From NCBI RefSeq assembly GCF_013283645.1, contig NZ_JABEKV010000007.1:125593-189592 (forward strand): 64,000 nt of DNA. Direction: 5' to 3'. Shown piece by piece: positions 10,401-18,549 of the stretch (its first letter is position 1; each line of letters begins with the position of its first letter). Under the pieces are notes generated by a model, which saw only the letters and a program-made list of their open reading frames with translations, made no database searches and was not told the DNA's origin. A program made the position numbers and the translations under genes. Source of the DNA: Sinorhizobium psoraleae. Lineage in GTDB: Bacteria; Pseudomonadota; Alphaproteobacteria; Rhizobiales; Rhizobiaceae.

Positions 10401-11384
10401 GCCGGCGAGCCGGTTGAATAGGGCCACCTCGTCGGCAGTCAGCTTCAAGTCCCGATGTTCGGTTTGATGTTTCCCCAGCGCGGCGGCGAATGCCTCATCG
10501 ACCGCGTCGATGCTCGCGTATTGCTTGGCGATTGCCCGGACTGCCAATTCGTCGTCGGCGGCTCCCGTCACGAAAGCCACGCGCGCCGTAGCGCCAGGCT
10601 CCAGATGGACCGTCCGTCGCAGACAGAAGACCGGATCGAGAACGGGGCCCGTCGTTCTGGAAAGTGTTGTGCCCGCGTCAAATGCTGCGGGATTTGACGG
10701 CGTGCGGCCGCGTCCAAGGAATCTCAATCGATCGGTCTCATACTCGAGTACGTCGCCGACCTGTTCGCTAGACGACGAAACATGAACTGCCCAGACTGGT
10801 CTTTCTTCTGCATGACGCGGCCTGCGACGCGCAAACAGCGCGCCCGTCACATGATCGTAGTCTGTCTCCACGAAGAGCTTGGCAAACGCCGGGTGCGCCC
10901 GGTCCGCGCGGCGATCGTTCAGGCAGACCTCGGAATAGCTGGTGAATTCGAGGCTTCGTTCCGTCTTGCCATGGTTCACGACCGTAAGCACCCGCACCTC
11001 CGCGTCGGCATTCGGCGGGACGCAGACTTTCCCGAAAATATCAATATCTTCGGCGCGACAGCGGAACTCGGCCCTGTCGCCATGGAAAGCGTGCTCGTAG
11101 ATGTTCGAAGGTCGGAAGACTGGTTGCTTCCCGATGGACCACAGCGTGTTGTCTGCCAGGTCTCGAACGTAGCAAAACTGCCCCCAGCAATCTCGCGTCA
11201 GGTCCTCACGCCACCGAGTAACGTCAAGGTCCCGCCACCTGCCGCAACCGGCGCCTGCTGCAGTGACCATAAGGCTGTAGCGACCGTTGGAGAGCAATGC
11301 GATCGCATGCCCGGAGTCCATCACCTCGGGAGCGCTACTGTGTCTCGCCTTAGACACGTCCTGGCCGTCGACCGATTTTGCCAT
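7479..11384 (-). CDS. GH94 glucan phosphorylase (NdvB C-terminal-like)
   Basis: A 1301-residue protein resembling the C-terminal phosphorylase half of cyclic beta-1,2-glucan synthase NdvB/ChvB, without the membrane glycosyltransferase half. It holds two beta-sandwich regions (GRYSLMVTAAGAGCGRW near the start; GFGGFTPDGREYVV near 510) and a C-terminal alpha/alpha barrel with the GH94 motif GTGDWNDGMN at about residue 980, whose Asp is the catalytic acid. Such enzymes cleave beta-linked glucan with phosphate to give glucose 1-phosphate. I chose ATG 11384, 10 bases after AGGA; a TTG precedes it directly. It lies upstream of the histidine phosphatase and aldolase on the same island, fitting a glucan-breakdown role. 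The linkage specificity is inferred, probably beta-1,2. Confidence 0.82.
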   Translation of the reverse strand: MAKSVDGQDVSKARHSSAPEVMDSGHAIALLSNGRYSLMVTAAGAGCGRWRDLDVTRWREDLTRDCWGQFCYVRDLADNTLWSIGKQPVFRPSNIYEHAFHGDRAEFRCRAEDIDIFGKVCVPPNADAEVRVLTVVNHGKTERSLEFTSYSEVCLNDRRADRAHPAFAKLFVETDYDHVTGALFARRRPRHAEERPVWAVHVSSSSEQVGDVLEYETDRLRFLGRGRTPSNPAAFDAGTTLSRTTGPVLDPVFCLRRTVHLEPGATARVAFVTGAADDELAVRAIAKQYASIDAVDEAFAAALGKHQTEHRDLKLTADEVALFNRLAGCIVFANPTMRQAGPFNKNRLDRAALWAHGISGDLPIVLVRIDSDGAKALVREITMAHDFSRRRGLQFDLVLFDERGPTSAKRLIKKLQAGSEAEMLGKAGGIFVLSAATVSDDQVETITAAARVVLLSRSGSLAKQFDRQDPVASLSSQARAPRSSDVLKEPASAPVKDLLFYNGFGGFTPDGREYVVAVDGVNLQPPALPPAPWSNVIASPSFGCLATEAGLGYSWAGNSQMNRLTPWSNDPVSDTPGEVVYLRDEETGGFWSPTPLPLGERAFVTVRHGQGYSRYESDSRKLHQTLTVHVPPNDEIKIVRLGLTNNDSKSRHLSATYFVEWVLGTHREDAAMQLVCERDAPSGAIVAWNPWANDFAGRLAFVAASPAASSATSDRTAFLGKYGSVFRPAALERTSLAETFGPLQDPCGALMVSISLAPGESQEVIFVLGQAGGLEEVRRLVHEHAEAGRARESFAAISRDWDDILNAVQVSTPDVGLNVMMNRWLLYQVLACRVWARSAFYQSGGAFGFRDQLQDVMALVHSAPNETRSQILRAAGRQFTEGDVQHWWHPPSGVGVRTRMTDDLYFLPFVVHHYVSITGDAHLLEERVPFIASPVLKEDQEEDFGVPVLSEEAGTVYEHCVRALEHGFRLGLHGLPLMGTGDWNDGMNKVGAGGIGESVWNGWFFLTVLKSFATTASSHGDEGRARWCRERAEELRAALEAHAWDGAWYRRAYFDDGTPLGSSANDECQIDAIPQAWAVISGSADEERASKAMSAAYQRLVRRQDKLIQLFDPPFDRGSLQPGYIKGYVPGIRENGGQYTHAAAWLVLASALQGDGDRALELWSLINPINHASTKHEAEHYMVEPYVVSADVYGAPPHTGRGGWTWYTGSAAWLYRVALEAILGLRRQGQTLRFEPCVPASWSGYELSYKHGSATYRIRFDNSEKAGRGVRSVTLDGTVFTDAIIPLSDDGLTHDVRIAIG

Positions 11385-11476
11385 CAACGTTTTCCTACCT
11401 TAACGACAAGTCGGATCGCCGAGTCAGCCTGCGCAGAGGCGATGTCACCGGTCTGCGCACGGCGCTCCGCGGGATG

Positions 11477-12046
11477 CTAGCCAGCGAGGTGTCCATTCCA
11501 GATCCTCACTGCGGGTATCTCGTGGTAGTAGGCGAGAACGCTCAACGTGCCCGTATTCAGGAGAAAATGCTGTCCTGCACGCGCTGGCAGTCCGATCCAC
11601 CTTGCCGCGAGCACGCGCAGCACGTGCCCATGTGCGAAGAGGGCAACATCGCCGTCAGCAGCTCGCGCCCGGGCCACGACCTGATCCACACGAGCACCAA
11701 CTTGCGACGGTGTCTCGCCGCCCGGGCATCCATCCCGGAAAATCAACCAGTCCGCTCTTTTTGCCTCGATTTGCTGAGGCGTCAGGCCCTCGTATTCGCC
11801 GTAATTCCATTCCATCAAGCCCGAATCGACGATGGCCCTCTCGCCGAGGCCCGCCAAGTCACAAGTCTCCCGGGCACGCTGCAGCGGGCTTACGAGAACG
11901 AGCGCAAACGTCTGCCTGGCCAGCACTGGCCGCATCCTTTCCGCCTGTCGTCGTCCTTTATCGGTCAAGGCGACGTCTGTTGTGCCGGTGTGCTGTCCGC
12001 TCAGGCTCCACTCAGTCTCCCCGTGCCTGATCACGAATACGTTCAC
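11477..12046 (-). CDS. Histidine phosphatase family protein (phosphoglycerate mutase-like)
   Basis: A 189-residue protein starting VNVFVIRHGETEW: the RHGE motif at residues 7-10 carries the phosphorylated histidine. The second histidine is in LFAHGHVLRVLAARW. The GTG start at 12046 is favoured because AGGAGG stands about seven bases upstream; an earlier ATG at 12100 adds unrelated residues. Members remove or transfer phosphate from sugar phosphates or small metabolites. In this island a sugar phosphatase or phosphoglycerate mutase-like role in central carbon flow is plausible, but the substrate is unknown. Confidence 0.85.
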   Translation of the reverse strand: MNVFVIRHGETEWSLSGQHTGTTDVALTDKGRRQAERMRPVLARQTFALVLVSPLQRARETCDLAGLGERAIVDSGLMEWNYGEYEGLTPQQIEAKRADWLIFRDGCPGGETPSQVGARVDQVVARARAADGDVALFAHGHVLRVLAARWIGLPARAGQHFLLNTGTLSVLAYYHEIPAVRIWNGHLAG

Positions 12047-12150
12047 GTCCAGCCCTCCTGGCTCAGACGTTGCAGGGTACCGACCAGTCGGCACCGGCAT
12101 GCGCGGCCAGCGGAATCACTCGTCGCACGACTGGCCGTGATACTGGTGCA

Positions 12151-13173
12151 CTACCCGCCGGCTGATACCGCCTCCATCTGATCGGTGTACGTCCCGAGAC
12201 TGGCCGCCCCGTTGCAGCGAGCCCGGTGGTAAAGAGCCTGCTGACCCAGCTTCAGGTTCTCGTCGCGCCCATGCCACGCCGTCAACGCCGGATCCTGGAG
12301 TGCGCGCCCATAGGAAAAACTAATCTTCCAGGGCTTGGGGCCGGGCAGTCGGTTGATCGCGTTGAGGTGAGTGGTGGCAGTCCGGTCGTCCTGGCCGCCC
12401 GACAGGAACACGATGCCGGGAACCGCCGCGGGGACGTGCCGACGCAAACAGCGGAGTGTGGCGACTGCAACCTCCTGCACCTTAGCCGGACGAGAGCACG
12501 CCTCGCCCGCGATCACCATGTTGGGCTTGAGCAGCATGTGCTCCAGCACGACACGCTGCTCGAAGAGAGCCTGGAACACGGCGTGAAGGACCACGCCAGT
12601 GACCTCCTCGCAGCGCTCGATTGTGTGCGATCCGTCCATCAACACTTCCGGTTCGACGATCGGCACGAGATGCTGCTCTTGACAGAGCGCAGCGTATCGG
12701 CCGAGCGCGTGTGCATTGGCACTGACGCATGCGGTGCTCGGCAGGCCGTCCGCAATGCGGATAACTGCACGCCACTTCGCGAAGCATGCCCCCATACCGC
12801 GGTACTCGGAAAGGCGGTCCCGGAGTCCGTCGAGCCCTTCGGTGATCTTCTCATCGGAGGAGCCGGCGAGAGGCTTCGCGCCGGTATCGACCTTGATGCC
12901 AGGAAGGATTTCCTGGTCGGAAAGGAGCTGAGCGAGCGGTACTCCACCCGAGCTCTTCTGGCGGATAGTCTCGTCGTACATGATGACTCCGCTGATGAAC
13001 TCTGCCGCGCCCACGAAGAGCATTTCACGGTAGGTGCGTCGGCTTTGCTCGGTGGATTGGATTCCAAGCGCGTCGAACCGCTTGGTCAAAGTGGGGACGG
13101 TTTCATCCGCCGCCAGAATGCCCTTCCCCTTTGCGACTAGCGCCGTCGCGATGCTCCCCAGATCGTGGTTCAT
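12151..13173 (-). CDS. Class I fructose-bisphosphate aldolase
   Basis: A 340-residue Schiff-base aldolase that splits fructose 1,6-bisphosphate into two triose phosphates. It shows the class I start KGKGILAADETVPTLTKRF, the lysine block EHMLLKPNMVIAG (Schiff-base Lys near residue 217), FLSGGQDD and the C-terminal PWKISFSYGRALQ. Length is normal for the bacterial/eukaryotic class I type. AGAGGA precedes ATG 13173. A near-consensus FNR-type box lies about 50 bases upstream. It reads in the same direction as the histidine phosphatase, 104 bases ahead of it, so they may be co-transcribed. Confidence 0.92.
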   Translation of the reverse strand: MNHDLGSIATALVAKGKGILAADETVPTLTKRFDALGIQSTEQSRRTYREMLFVGAAEFISGVIMYDETIRQKSSGGVPLAQLLSDQEILPGIKVDTGAKPLAGSSDEKITEGLDGLRDRLSEYRGMGACFAKWRAVIRIADGLPSTACVSANAHALGRYAALCQEQHLVPIVEPEVLMDGSHTIERCEEVTGVVLHAVFQALFEQRVVLEHMLLKPNMVIAGEACSRPAKVQEVAVATLRCLRRHVPAAVPGIVFLSGGQDDRTATTHLNAINRLPGPKPWKISFSYGRALQDPALTAWHGRDENLKLGQQALYHRARCNGAASLGTYTDQMEAVSAGG

Positions 13174-13211
13174 CGTACATCCTCTGGTCTTTCAAATAAT
13201 ATCAGTCGAGA

Positions 13212-13373
13212 TCAGAACTGGCTATGATTTCGATCAAGAGGACGCGACTTTCGCGTGGCCAGGTCAAACGCATGCCGCGCGAGCATCAGTTCTTCGTCAG
13301 TCGGGAAATGAGCAAGACGATGCGGCTTTTCGTTCGACATCGGCAGCTCTGCCGCTGAATTGGCGGGTGGATG
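13212..13373 (-). pseudogene. Acetate kinase C-terminal relic
   Basis: The minus strand encodes PPANSAAELPMSNEK then HFPTDEELMLARHAFDLA, which matches the last part of acetate kinase (the family ends with a ...PTDEE..IARHT... block). Upstream sequence is too scrambled to follow, and no start or ATP-binding motif remains. It points away from phosphoketolase, which lies just to the right. This suggests an xfp-ackA pair, as found together in many bacteria, has lost its ackA here. Confidence 0.55.
13224..13237. promoter_or_regulatory. Near-consensus FNR-type box 4
   Basis: ATGATTTCGATCAA matches TTGAT-N4-ATCAA at nine of ten positions. It lies 51 bases upstream of the aldolase start. It also falls within the final codons of the acetate kinase relic, so it may be fortuitous. 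Confidence 0.35.
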
Positions 13374-13592
13374 GATCTGGCTTCGGCATGCCAGCTTCTT
13401 TCTTCGAGCTCCGAACGCGTCTGGACGCCGCGCTTCGCGGTCCGGGTCTTGGGCATTTATGTCCGAACTGGGCAGCCGAATTGATTCAACGCAGTGCCCA
13501 GTCGATGAAATTGAAGTAAAATTCTCTTTTCGCTCCATGGCTGCCCAGCCGCAGCATGGAACGGCGCACGCTTGTCTCAGGAGGAGAGACCC
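13374..13592. other. Upstream region of xfp
   Basis: About 220 bases of mostly scrambled acetate kinase remnant and presumed xfp promoter region. It ends with AGGAGG at 13579-13584, well placed for ATG 13593. No exact FixK box was found here. Confidence 0.35.
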
Positions 13593-16058
13593 ATGTCTTC
13601 GACCAAGACTGCAACCGGCAAGGATCACGGCACTGTCGAGAATTCAGCGGCGACTCGTCCTCTCTCGACTGAGGAACTGCGGGCGATCGACGCTTACTGG
13701 CGGGCTTCCAACTATCTCTCGGTCGGCCAGATATACCTGCTCGACAATCCGCTGCTCAAAGAACCGCTGAAGCGCGAGCACATCAAGCCACGATTGCTCG
13801 GCCACTGGGGAACCTCCCCGGGCCTCAACATGCTCTATGTGCACCTGAACCGGGTCATCAAGCGCGACGACCTCAACATGATCTACGTCATCGGCCCCGG
13901 CCACGGCGGACCGTCACTCGTCGCTCACGCTTACCTCGAAGGCACCTACAGCGAGGTCTATCCCAATATCAGCCAGGATGCGGCGGGCCTGAAGCGGCTG
14001 TTCAAGCAGTTCAGCTTCCCCGGCGGCATACCGAGCCACGTTGCGCCCGAGACGCCTGGCAGCATCCATGAGGGCGGCGAACTCGGATACGCGCTCAGCC
14101 ACGCCTATGGCGCGGCATTCGACAACCCCGACCTGATCGTCGCCTGTGTCGTCGGCGACGGGGAAGCCGAAACCGGGCCGCTTGCCACCGGATGGCAGGG
14201 CAACAAGTTCCTCAATCCGGCTCGCGATGGCTGCGTGCTGCCGATCCTCCACCTGAACGGCTACAAGATCGCCAACCCCTGCTTCCTCGCCCGCATCCCC
14301 AGGGAGGAGTTGCAGAAATTCTTCGAGGGCATGGGCTACAAGCCCTATTTCGTCGAGGGGCGCGAGCCCGAGGACGTCCACCAGAAACTCGCCGGCGTGC
14401 TCGACACCGCCATCGGCGAAATCCGGGGAATCTGGGCCGACGCGCGAACCAACGGCAATCTCAAGCGACCGGCATGGCCGATGATCGTCTTCCGGACGCC
14501 AAAGGGCTGGACATGCCCGCCGGAGATCGACGGCAAGAAATGCGAGGACTACTGGCGCTCGCACCAGGTGCCGATGGGCGAGATGGACAAGGTGGAGCAT
14601 ATCCAGATCCTCGAACAATGGATGAAGAGCTATCGGCCGGAGGAGCTTTTCGACGACGACGGCCGGTTCAAGGCGGAGATCGCAGCGCTCGCTCCGGCGG
14701 GCAATCGCCGCATGAGCGACAATCCGCACGCCAATGGCGGACTGCTCCTGCGTGATCTGAAGATGCCGGATTTCCGCGACTATGCCGTCGAGTTTTCCGG
14801 CCACGGTGCGACGGTCGCGGAGTCGGCCCGCGTCATGGGCATGTTCCTGCGCGACGTGATGAAGGCGAACATGGAGAGCAAGAACTTCCGGCTGTTCAGC
14901 CCGGACGAGAACAACTCCAATCGCTGGCAGGATGTGCTGCAGGTCACCAACCGCTGCTACATGGCGGAGATCTATCCGGAGGACGACCATCTCTCACCGG
15001 ACGGCCGTATCATGGAAGTGCTGAGCGAGCACCAGTGCCAGGGATGGCTGGAGGGCTACCTGCTGACCGGCCGCCACGGCTTCTTCTCCTGCTACGAAGC
15101 CTTCATCCACATCATCGACTCGATGTTCAACCAGCATGCCAAATGGCTCAAGGTGTGCAACGAGATCCCATGGCGCAGACCCATCGGCTCACTGAACTAC
15201 TTCCTCAGTTCCCATGTCTGGCGGCAGGACCACAACGGCTTCAGCCACCAGGACCCCGGCTTCATCGACCACGTCGTCAACAAGAAGGCGGACGTGATCC
15301 GCGTCTACCTGCCGCCGGATGCCAACACGCTGCTCTGCGTGACGGACCACTGCCTGCGCAGCCGCGACTACGTCAACGTCGTCGTCGCCGGCAAGCAGCC
15401 GGCGCCGCAATGGCTGACGATGTCGGAGGCGGTGCGGCACTGCGCCATGGGCATCAGCATATGGGACTGGGCGAGCAGCGACCAGGGCAGCGAACCGGAT
15501 GTCGTCATGGCCTGCTGCGGCGACGTTCCGACGCTCGAAACGCTGGCGGCGGTGCAGCTGCTCCGCGAGCACCTGCCGGAGTTGAAGGTCCGGGTCATCA
15601 ATGTCGTGAACCTGATGAAGCTGCAGCCAGAGAGAGAGCATCCGCATGGGCTGTCGGACCGCGATTTCGACGGCCTGTTTACGCGGGACAAGCCGATCAT
15701 CTTCGCCTTCCACGGCTATCCGTGGCTGATCCACCGGCTCACCTATCGCAGGGCGAACCACAATAACCTCCACGTGCGCGGCTACAAGGAAGAAGGCACG
15801 ACGACGACCCCGTTCGACATGGTGGTGCTGAACGAGCTCGATCGCTTCCACCTCGTCGAGGACGTCATCGACCGGCTGCCGCAACTCGGCGCGCGTGCGG
15901 CCTATTTCAAGCAGGCGATTCACGCGAAGCTGATCGAGCACCGCGAGCATATCGAAAAATACGGCGACGACATGCCTCAGATCAGCGGATGGAAGTGGGG
16001 CCCGAAAAGTGAAGCCGGCAAATTTCGGGGAACGTCTACTGAAGGGGACAATGTTTAA
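13593..16058 (+). CDS. xfp: Phosphoketolase (xylulose-5-P/fructose-6-P)
   Basis: An 821-residue thiamine diphosphate enzyme that splits xylulose 5-phosphate (and often fructose 6-phosphate) with phosphate, giving acetyl phosphate plus glyceraldehyde 3-phosphate (or erythrose 4-phosphate). Clear family blocks are HWGTSPGLN (about 70-80), VIGPGHGGP, the cofactor motif [19 protein letters not shown] (about 190-207), [22 protein letters not shown] and the C-terminal [17 protein letters not shown]. Length is normal. AGGAGG eight bases before ATG 13593 decides the start. It is the metabolic centre of the island: its acetyl phosphate would have fed the now broken acetate kinase next door. Confidence 0.96.
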   Translation: MSSTKTATGKDHGTVENSAATRPLSTEELRAIDAYWRASNYLSVGQIYLLDNPLLKEPLKREHIKPRLLGHWGTSPGLNMLYVHLNRVIKRDDLNMIYVIGPGHGGPSLVAHAYLEGTYSEVYPNISQDAAGLKRLFKQFSFPGGIPSHVAPETPGSIHEGGELGYALSHAYGAAFDNPDLIVACVVGDGEAETGPLATGWQGNKFLNPARDGCVLPILHLNGYKIANPCFLARIPREELQKFFEGMGYKPYFVEGREPEDVHQKLAGVLDTAIGEIRGIWADARTNGNLKRPAWPMIVFRTPKGWTCPPEIDGKKCEDYWRSHQVPMGEMDKVEHIQILEQWMKSYRPEELFDDDGRFKAEIAALAPAGNRRMSDNPHANGGLLLRDLKMPDFRDYAVEFSGHGATVAESARVMGMFLRDVMKANMESKNFRLFSPDENNSNRWQDVLQVTNRCYMAEIYPEDDHLSPDGRIMEVLSEHQCQGWLEGYLLTGRHGFFSCYEAFIHIIDSMFNQHAKWLKVCNEIPWRRPIGSLNYFLSSHVWRQDHNGFSHQDPGFIDHVVNKKADVIRVYLPPDANTLLCVTDHCLRSRDYVNVVVAGKQPAPQWLTMSEAVRHCAMGISIWDWASSDQGSEPDVVMACCGDVPTLETLAAVQLLREHLPELKVRVINVVNLMKLQPEREHPHGLSDRDFDGLFTRDKPIIFAFHGYPWLIHRLTYRRANHNNLHVRGYKEEGTTTTPFDMVVLNELDRFHLVEDVIDRLPQLGARAAYFKQAIHAKLIEHREHIEKYGDDMPQISGWKWGPKSEAGKFRGTSTEGDNV

Positions 16059-16163
16059 GGACAACTCGTGTCCGAGATTCACGCGTGATTATACCAGATA
16101 GTTTAGGCTTCCATGGACATCGACCGCATTGTCCTCAGGAGACCGCCTGACGGAGCAGAAGCC

Positions 16164-17483
16164 ATGCCCGAGATGCTCTCGACCGACGCCGATCTCCACG
16201 GGCAGCCGACCGAGGAGAACCTTGGGCGATTACAGTTCACGACATTGCTCTATTACCTGCAAGTCACAAATCCGGACAACGGCCTGGTTCGTGACAAAAC
16301 GGACCCGAGGGCCCCGGCAAGCATCGCGGCAATCGGCATGGCGCTGGCCACAATTCCCGTTGTCGTGGAACGCGGCGTCATCATCCGCGAATTCGCGGCC
16401 AAGATCACTCGCAAGCGATTGCGGTTCTTGATCGAGCTTCCACAGGGACCGGAGCCCGACTCGTCCGGCTACAAGGGCTTCTTCTATCATTTCCTCGACA
16501 TCGAGACCGGCCGCCGGGTCTGGCAATGCGAATTATCGACCATCGATTCGGCCTTCCTCTTCGCCGGCGCACTGACCGTTGCCACCTATTTCGACCAGGA
16601 CACGGCGGACGAAGCGGAGATTCGGGAACTTGCCACGGCGCTTTACGAGCGCGCCGACTGGAACTGGGCTCGCGATCACGGCCCCACCCTCACTCACGGC
16701 TGGCGGCCGGAAAGCGGGTTCATTCCTTACCGGTGGCGCGGATATGATGAGGGAATGCTTCTCTATATCCTCGGCTTGGGGTCGCCGACCTATCCCTTGC
16801 CCGCAGTATCCTACACCGCCTATACGGAAAGCTACGAATGGAGGAATATGTTCGGCCGCGAGCTGCTCTATTCGGGCCCACTCTTTACGCACCAGCTTTC
16901 CCATATGTGGATCGACTTCCGCGGCATCCGTGACGCCTTCATGCGCGAGCACGATAGCGACTACTTCCAAAACAGCCGACAGGCGACGTTCGTGCAGCAG
17001 GAATATGCGATTCGCAATCCGATGGATTTCGTCGGTTACGGCGAGCACTGCTGGGGGTTCACCGCAAGTGACGGGCCTGGTTGGGTCACGCGAGTGGTCA
17101 ATGGCGTCAAGCGCGAGTTCTTTGATTACATCGCGCGCGGTGCGCCATTCGGGCCTGATGACGGGACGGTTTCGCCATGGGTTGTCATCGCTTCGCTGCC
17201 ATTCGCTCCTGAAATCGTCATTCCGACAGCCCGCAACTTTGCCCGAATGAACCTCGGCATGACACGACTGTACGGTTTCAAGCCGTCTTTCAATCAGTCG
17301 TTTGTTGTGGAAGACAGTCCCACCGGATGGTGGGTCACTCCCTACCACTTTGGCATCGACCAGGGCCCGGTTGTGCTAATGGTTGAAAACTACCGGACGG
17401 GCTTGCTCTGGGACATCATGCGCCGATGCGGCCCCATTGTGACGGGGCTGCGCACGGCCGGATTCACCGGGGGCTGGCTGTAG
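16164..17483 (+). CDS. Glucoamylase-like glycoside hydrolase (PF10091/COG5368)
   Basis: A 439-residue protein with the COG5368 'glycoamylase' layout of an alpha/alpha barrel: ERADWNWARDHGPTLTHGW, GYDEGMLLYILGLGSPT, FTHQLSHMWIDFRGIRD, ENYRTGLLW. Related enzymes act on beta-1,2-glucan (GH144) or other glucans. CGGAG nine bases before ATG 16164 favours that start; an in-frame ATG at 16113 has no clear ribosome site. No signal peptide is obvious, so it may act in the cytoplasm together with the GH94 phosphorylase. It lies 105 bases after xfp on the same strand and probably supplies shorter glucans. The linkage is inferred. Confidence 0.75.
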   Translation: MPEMLSTDADLHGQPTEENLGRLQFTTLLYYLQVTNPDNGLVRDKTDPRAPASIAAIGMALATIPVVVERGVIIREFAAKITRKRLRFLIELPQGPEPDSSGYKGFFYHFLDIETGRRVWQCELSTIDSAFLFAGALTVATYFDQDTADEAEIRELATALYERADWNWARDHGPTLTHGWRPESGFIPYRWRGYDEGMLLYILGLGSPTYPLPAVSYTAYTESYEWRNMFGRELLYSGPLFTHQLSHMWIDFRGIRDAFMREHDSDYFQNSRQATFVQQEYAIRNPMDFVGYGEHCWGFTASDGPGWVTRVVNGVKREFFDYIARGAPFGPDDGTVSPWVVIASLPFAPEIVIPTARNFARMNLGMTRLYGFKPSFNQSFVVEDSPTGWWVTPYHFGIDQGPVVLMVENYRTGLLWDIMRRCGPIVTGLRTAGFTGGWL

Positions 17484-17560
17484 GAGGCACGCTCGTGGAA
17501 GGGCGGAAGGTCTGCCGGTCGCCTTTCGTTACCCGTCCAGGAGCTGCCCGGCCGTTGCCG

Positions 17561-18424
17561 CTCCCGGACTTGATCATAGCGCCGGCTTTCATAAGAGGAG
17601 ACATCGAGTTCGGTGTCGTCACCCAGTCCGGCGCAGCCTTCGCAATGCTGGCGGGAGCGTTCTCGCTGATCGTCAGACAGTTCAATTCGATCTCGAATTT
17701 CGCTGCCGTGGTGTCTCGGCTGAGTTCGCTGCACGAGGAGGTCGCAAGATCACACACGACGAATTCAGGCATCGAAATTGTCGAGCGGGACGGGCCTTTG
17801 ACCTGCGAGGGACTGACCCTGGCCTCGTCGACGGGCGCCGAAGAGCCGCTTCTCAAGGAACTGTCGGTATCGGTCCCACCCGCCACGCGAGTATTGGTCA
17901 CGGGACCCGGTGACGCGCCAGGGGCGGCGTTGTTCAGGTCGGTCGCGCATATTCCGACGCCGGGTAAGGGGCGCATCGTCCGCCCTGCCGGCACCCTGTT
18001 TCTTCCACAGCGCCCCTATCTTCCGTCAGGCGCCCTTCGCCAGGTATTGGTCGGCCCGGAACAAGAAAGCGAAGTTCCGGATCAACTCATGCTCAGCGTC
18101 TTGCATGAACTCGGCCTCGAACGGATCGTGAGCCAGGTCGGTGGACTCGATGCGGAGCATGACTGGGGAAAAGGAATTGTCCCTGAGAGAACAGCAACTC
18201 CTGGCGCTTGCGAATGTTTTCTCGCAGCACCGCGTTTCGTCATTCTGGACCGGGCCGAGATGACATTGGGTTCCGAACTGCTCAAGAAGATAATGATCCT
18301 GCTCTGCGAGCGTTCCATCGCCTGCGTCCATATCGGAAGAACCGAAGGCGAGCGCGATGTCTATCAAGCCGTCCTTGAATTCGGTGAAGATGGTCGGTGG
18401 ACCTGGTCAGCGAAGCAAACATGA
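17561..18424 (+). pseudogene. ABC transporter (COG4178-type fused permease-ATPase), truncated and scrambled
   Basis: Only the last transmembrane part (FIRGDIEFGVVTQSGAAFAM and FSLIVRQFNSISNFAAVVSRL) and the ATPase domain remain; the first 250 or so residues of a COG4178 protein are absent. The P-loop is atypical (TGPGDAPGAALFR). The ABC signature should read like LSLREQQLLALANVF, which is present in another frame at about 18176-18222. The reading frame here gives nonsense across that stretch and then returns to AAPRFVILDRAE. Two opposite single-base shifts explain this. It is a non-functional remnant, or one indel pair from a sequence error. Confidence 0.6.
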
Positions 18425-18549
18425 GCTCGACTTCGGCGATGACGGAAAGCACTCGCCATGCCGATTTGCCGAATACCGGCATGGCCTTGCCTTGAGGTTC
18501 GGCAGCAGAGACAACTGTATGGCGCTTTTGTCTGAGCAAACCCGCTTGC

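Noticed and set aside
13914-14990. Long minus-strand open frame inside phosphoketolase
   Set aside because: A shadow of the GC-rich xfp gene; composition is unlike a real protein and xfp motifs are unmistakable.
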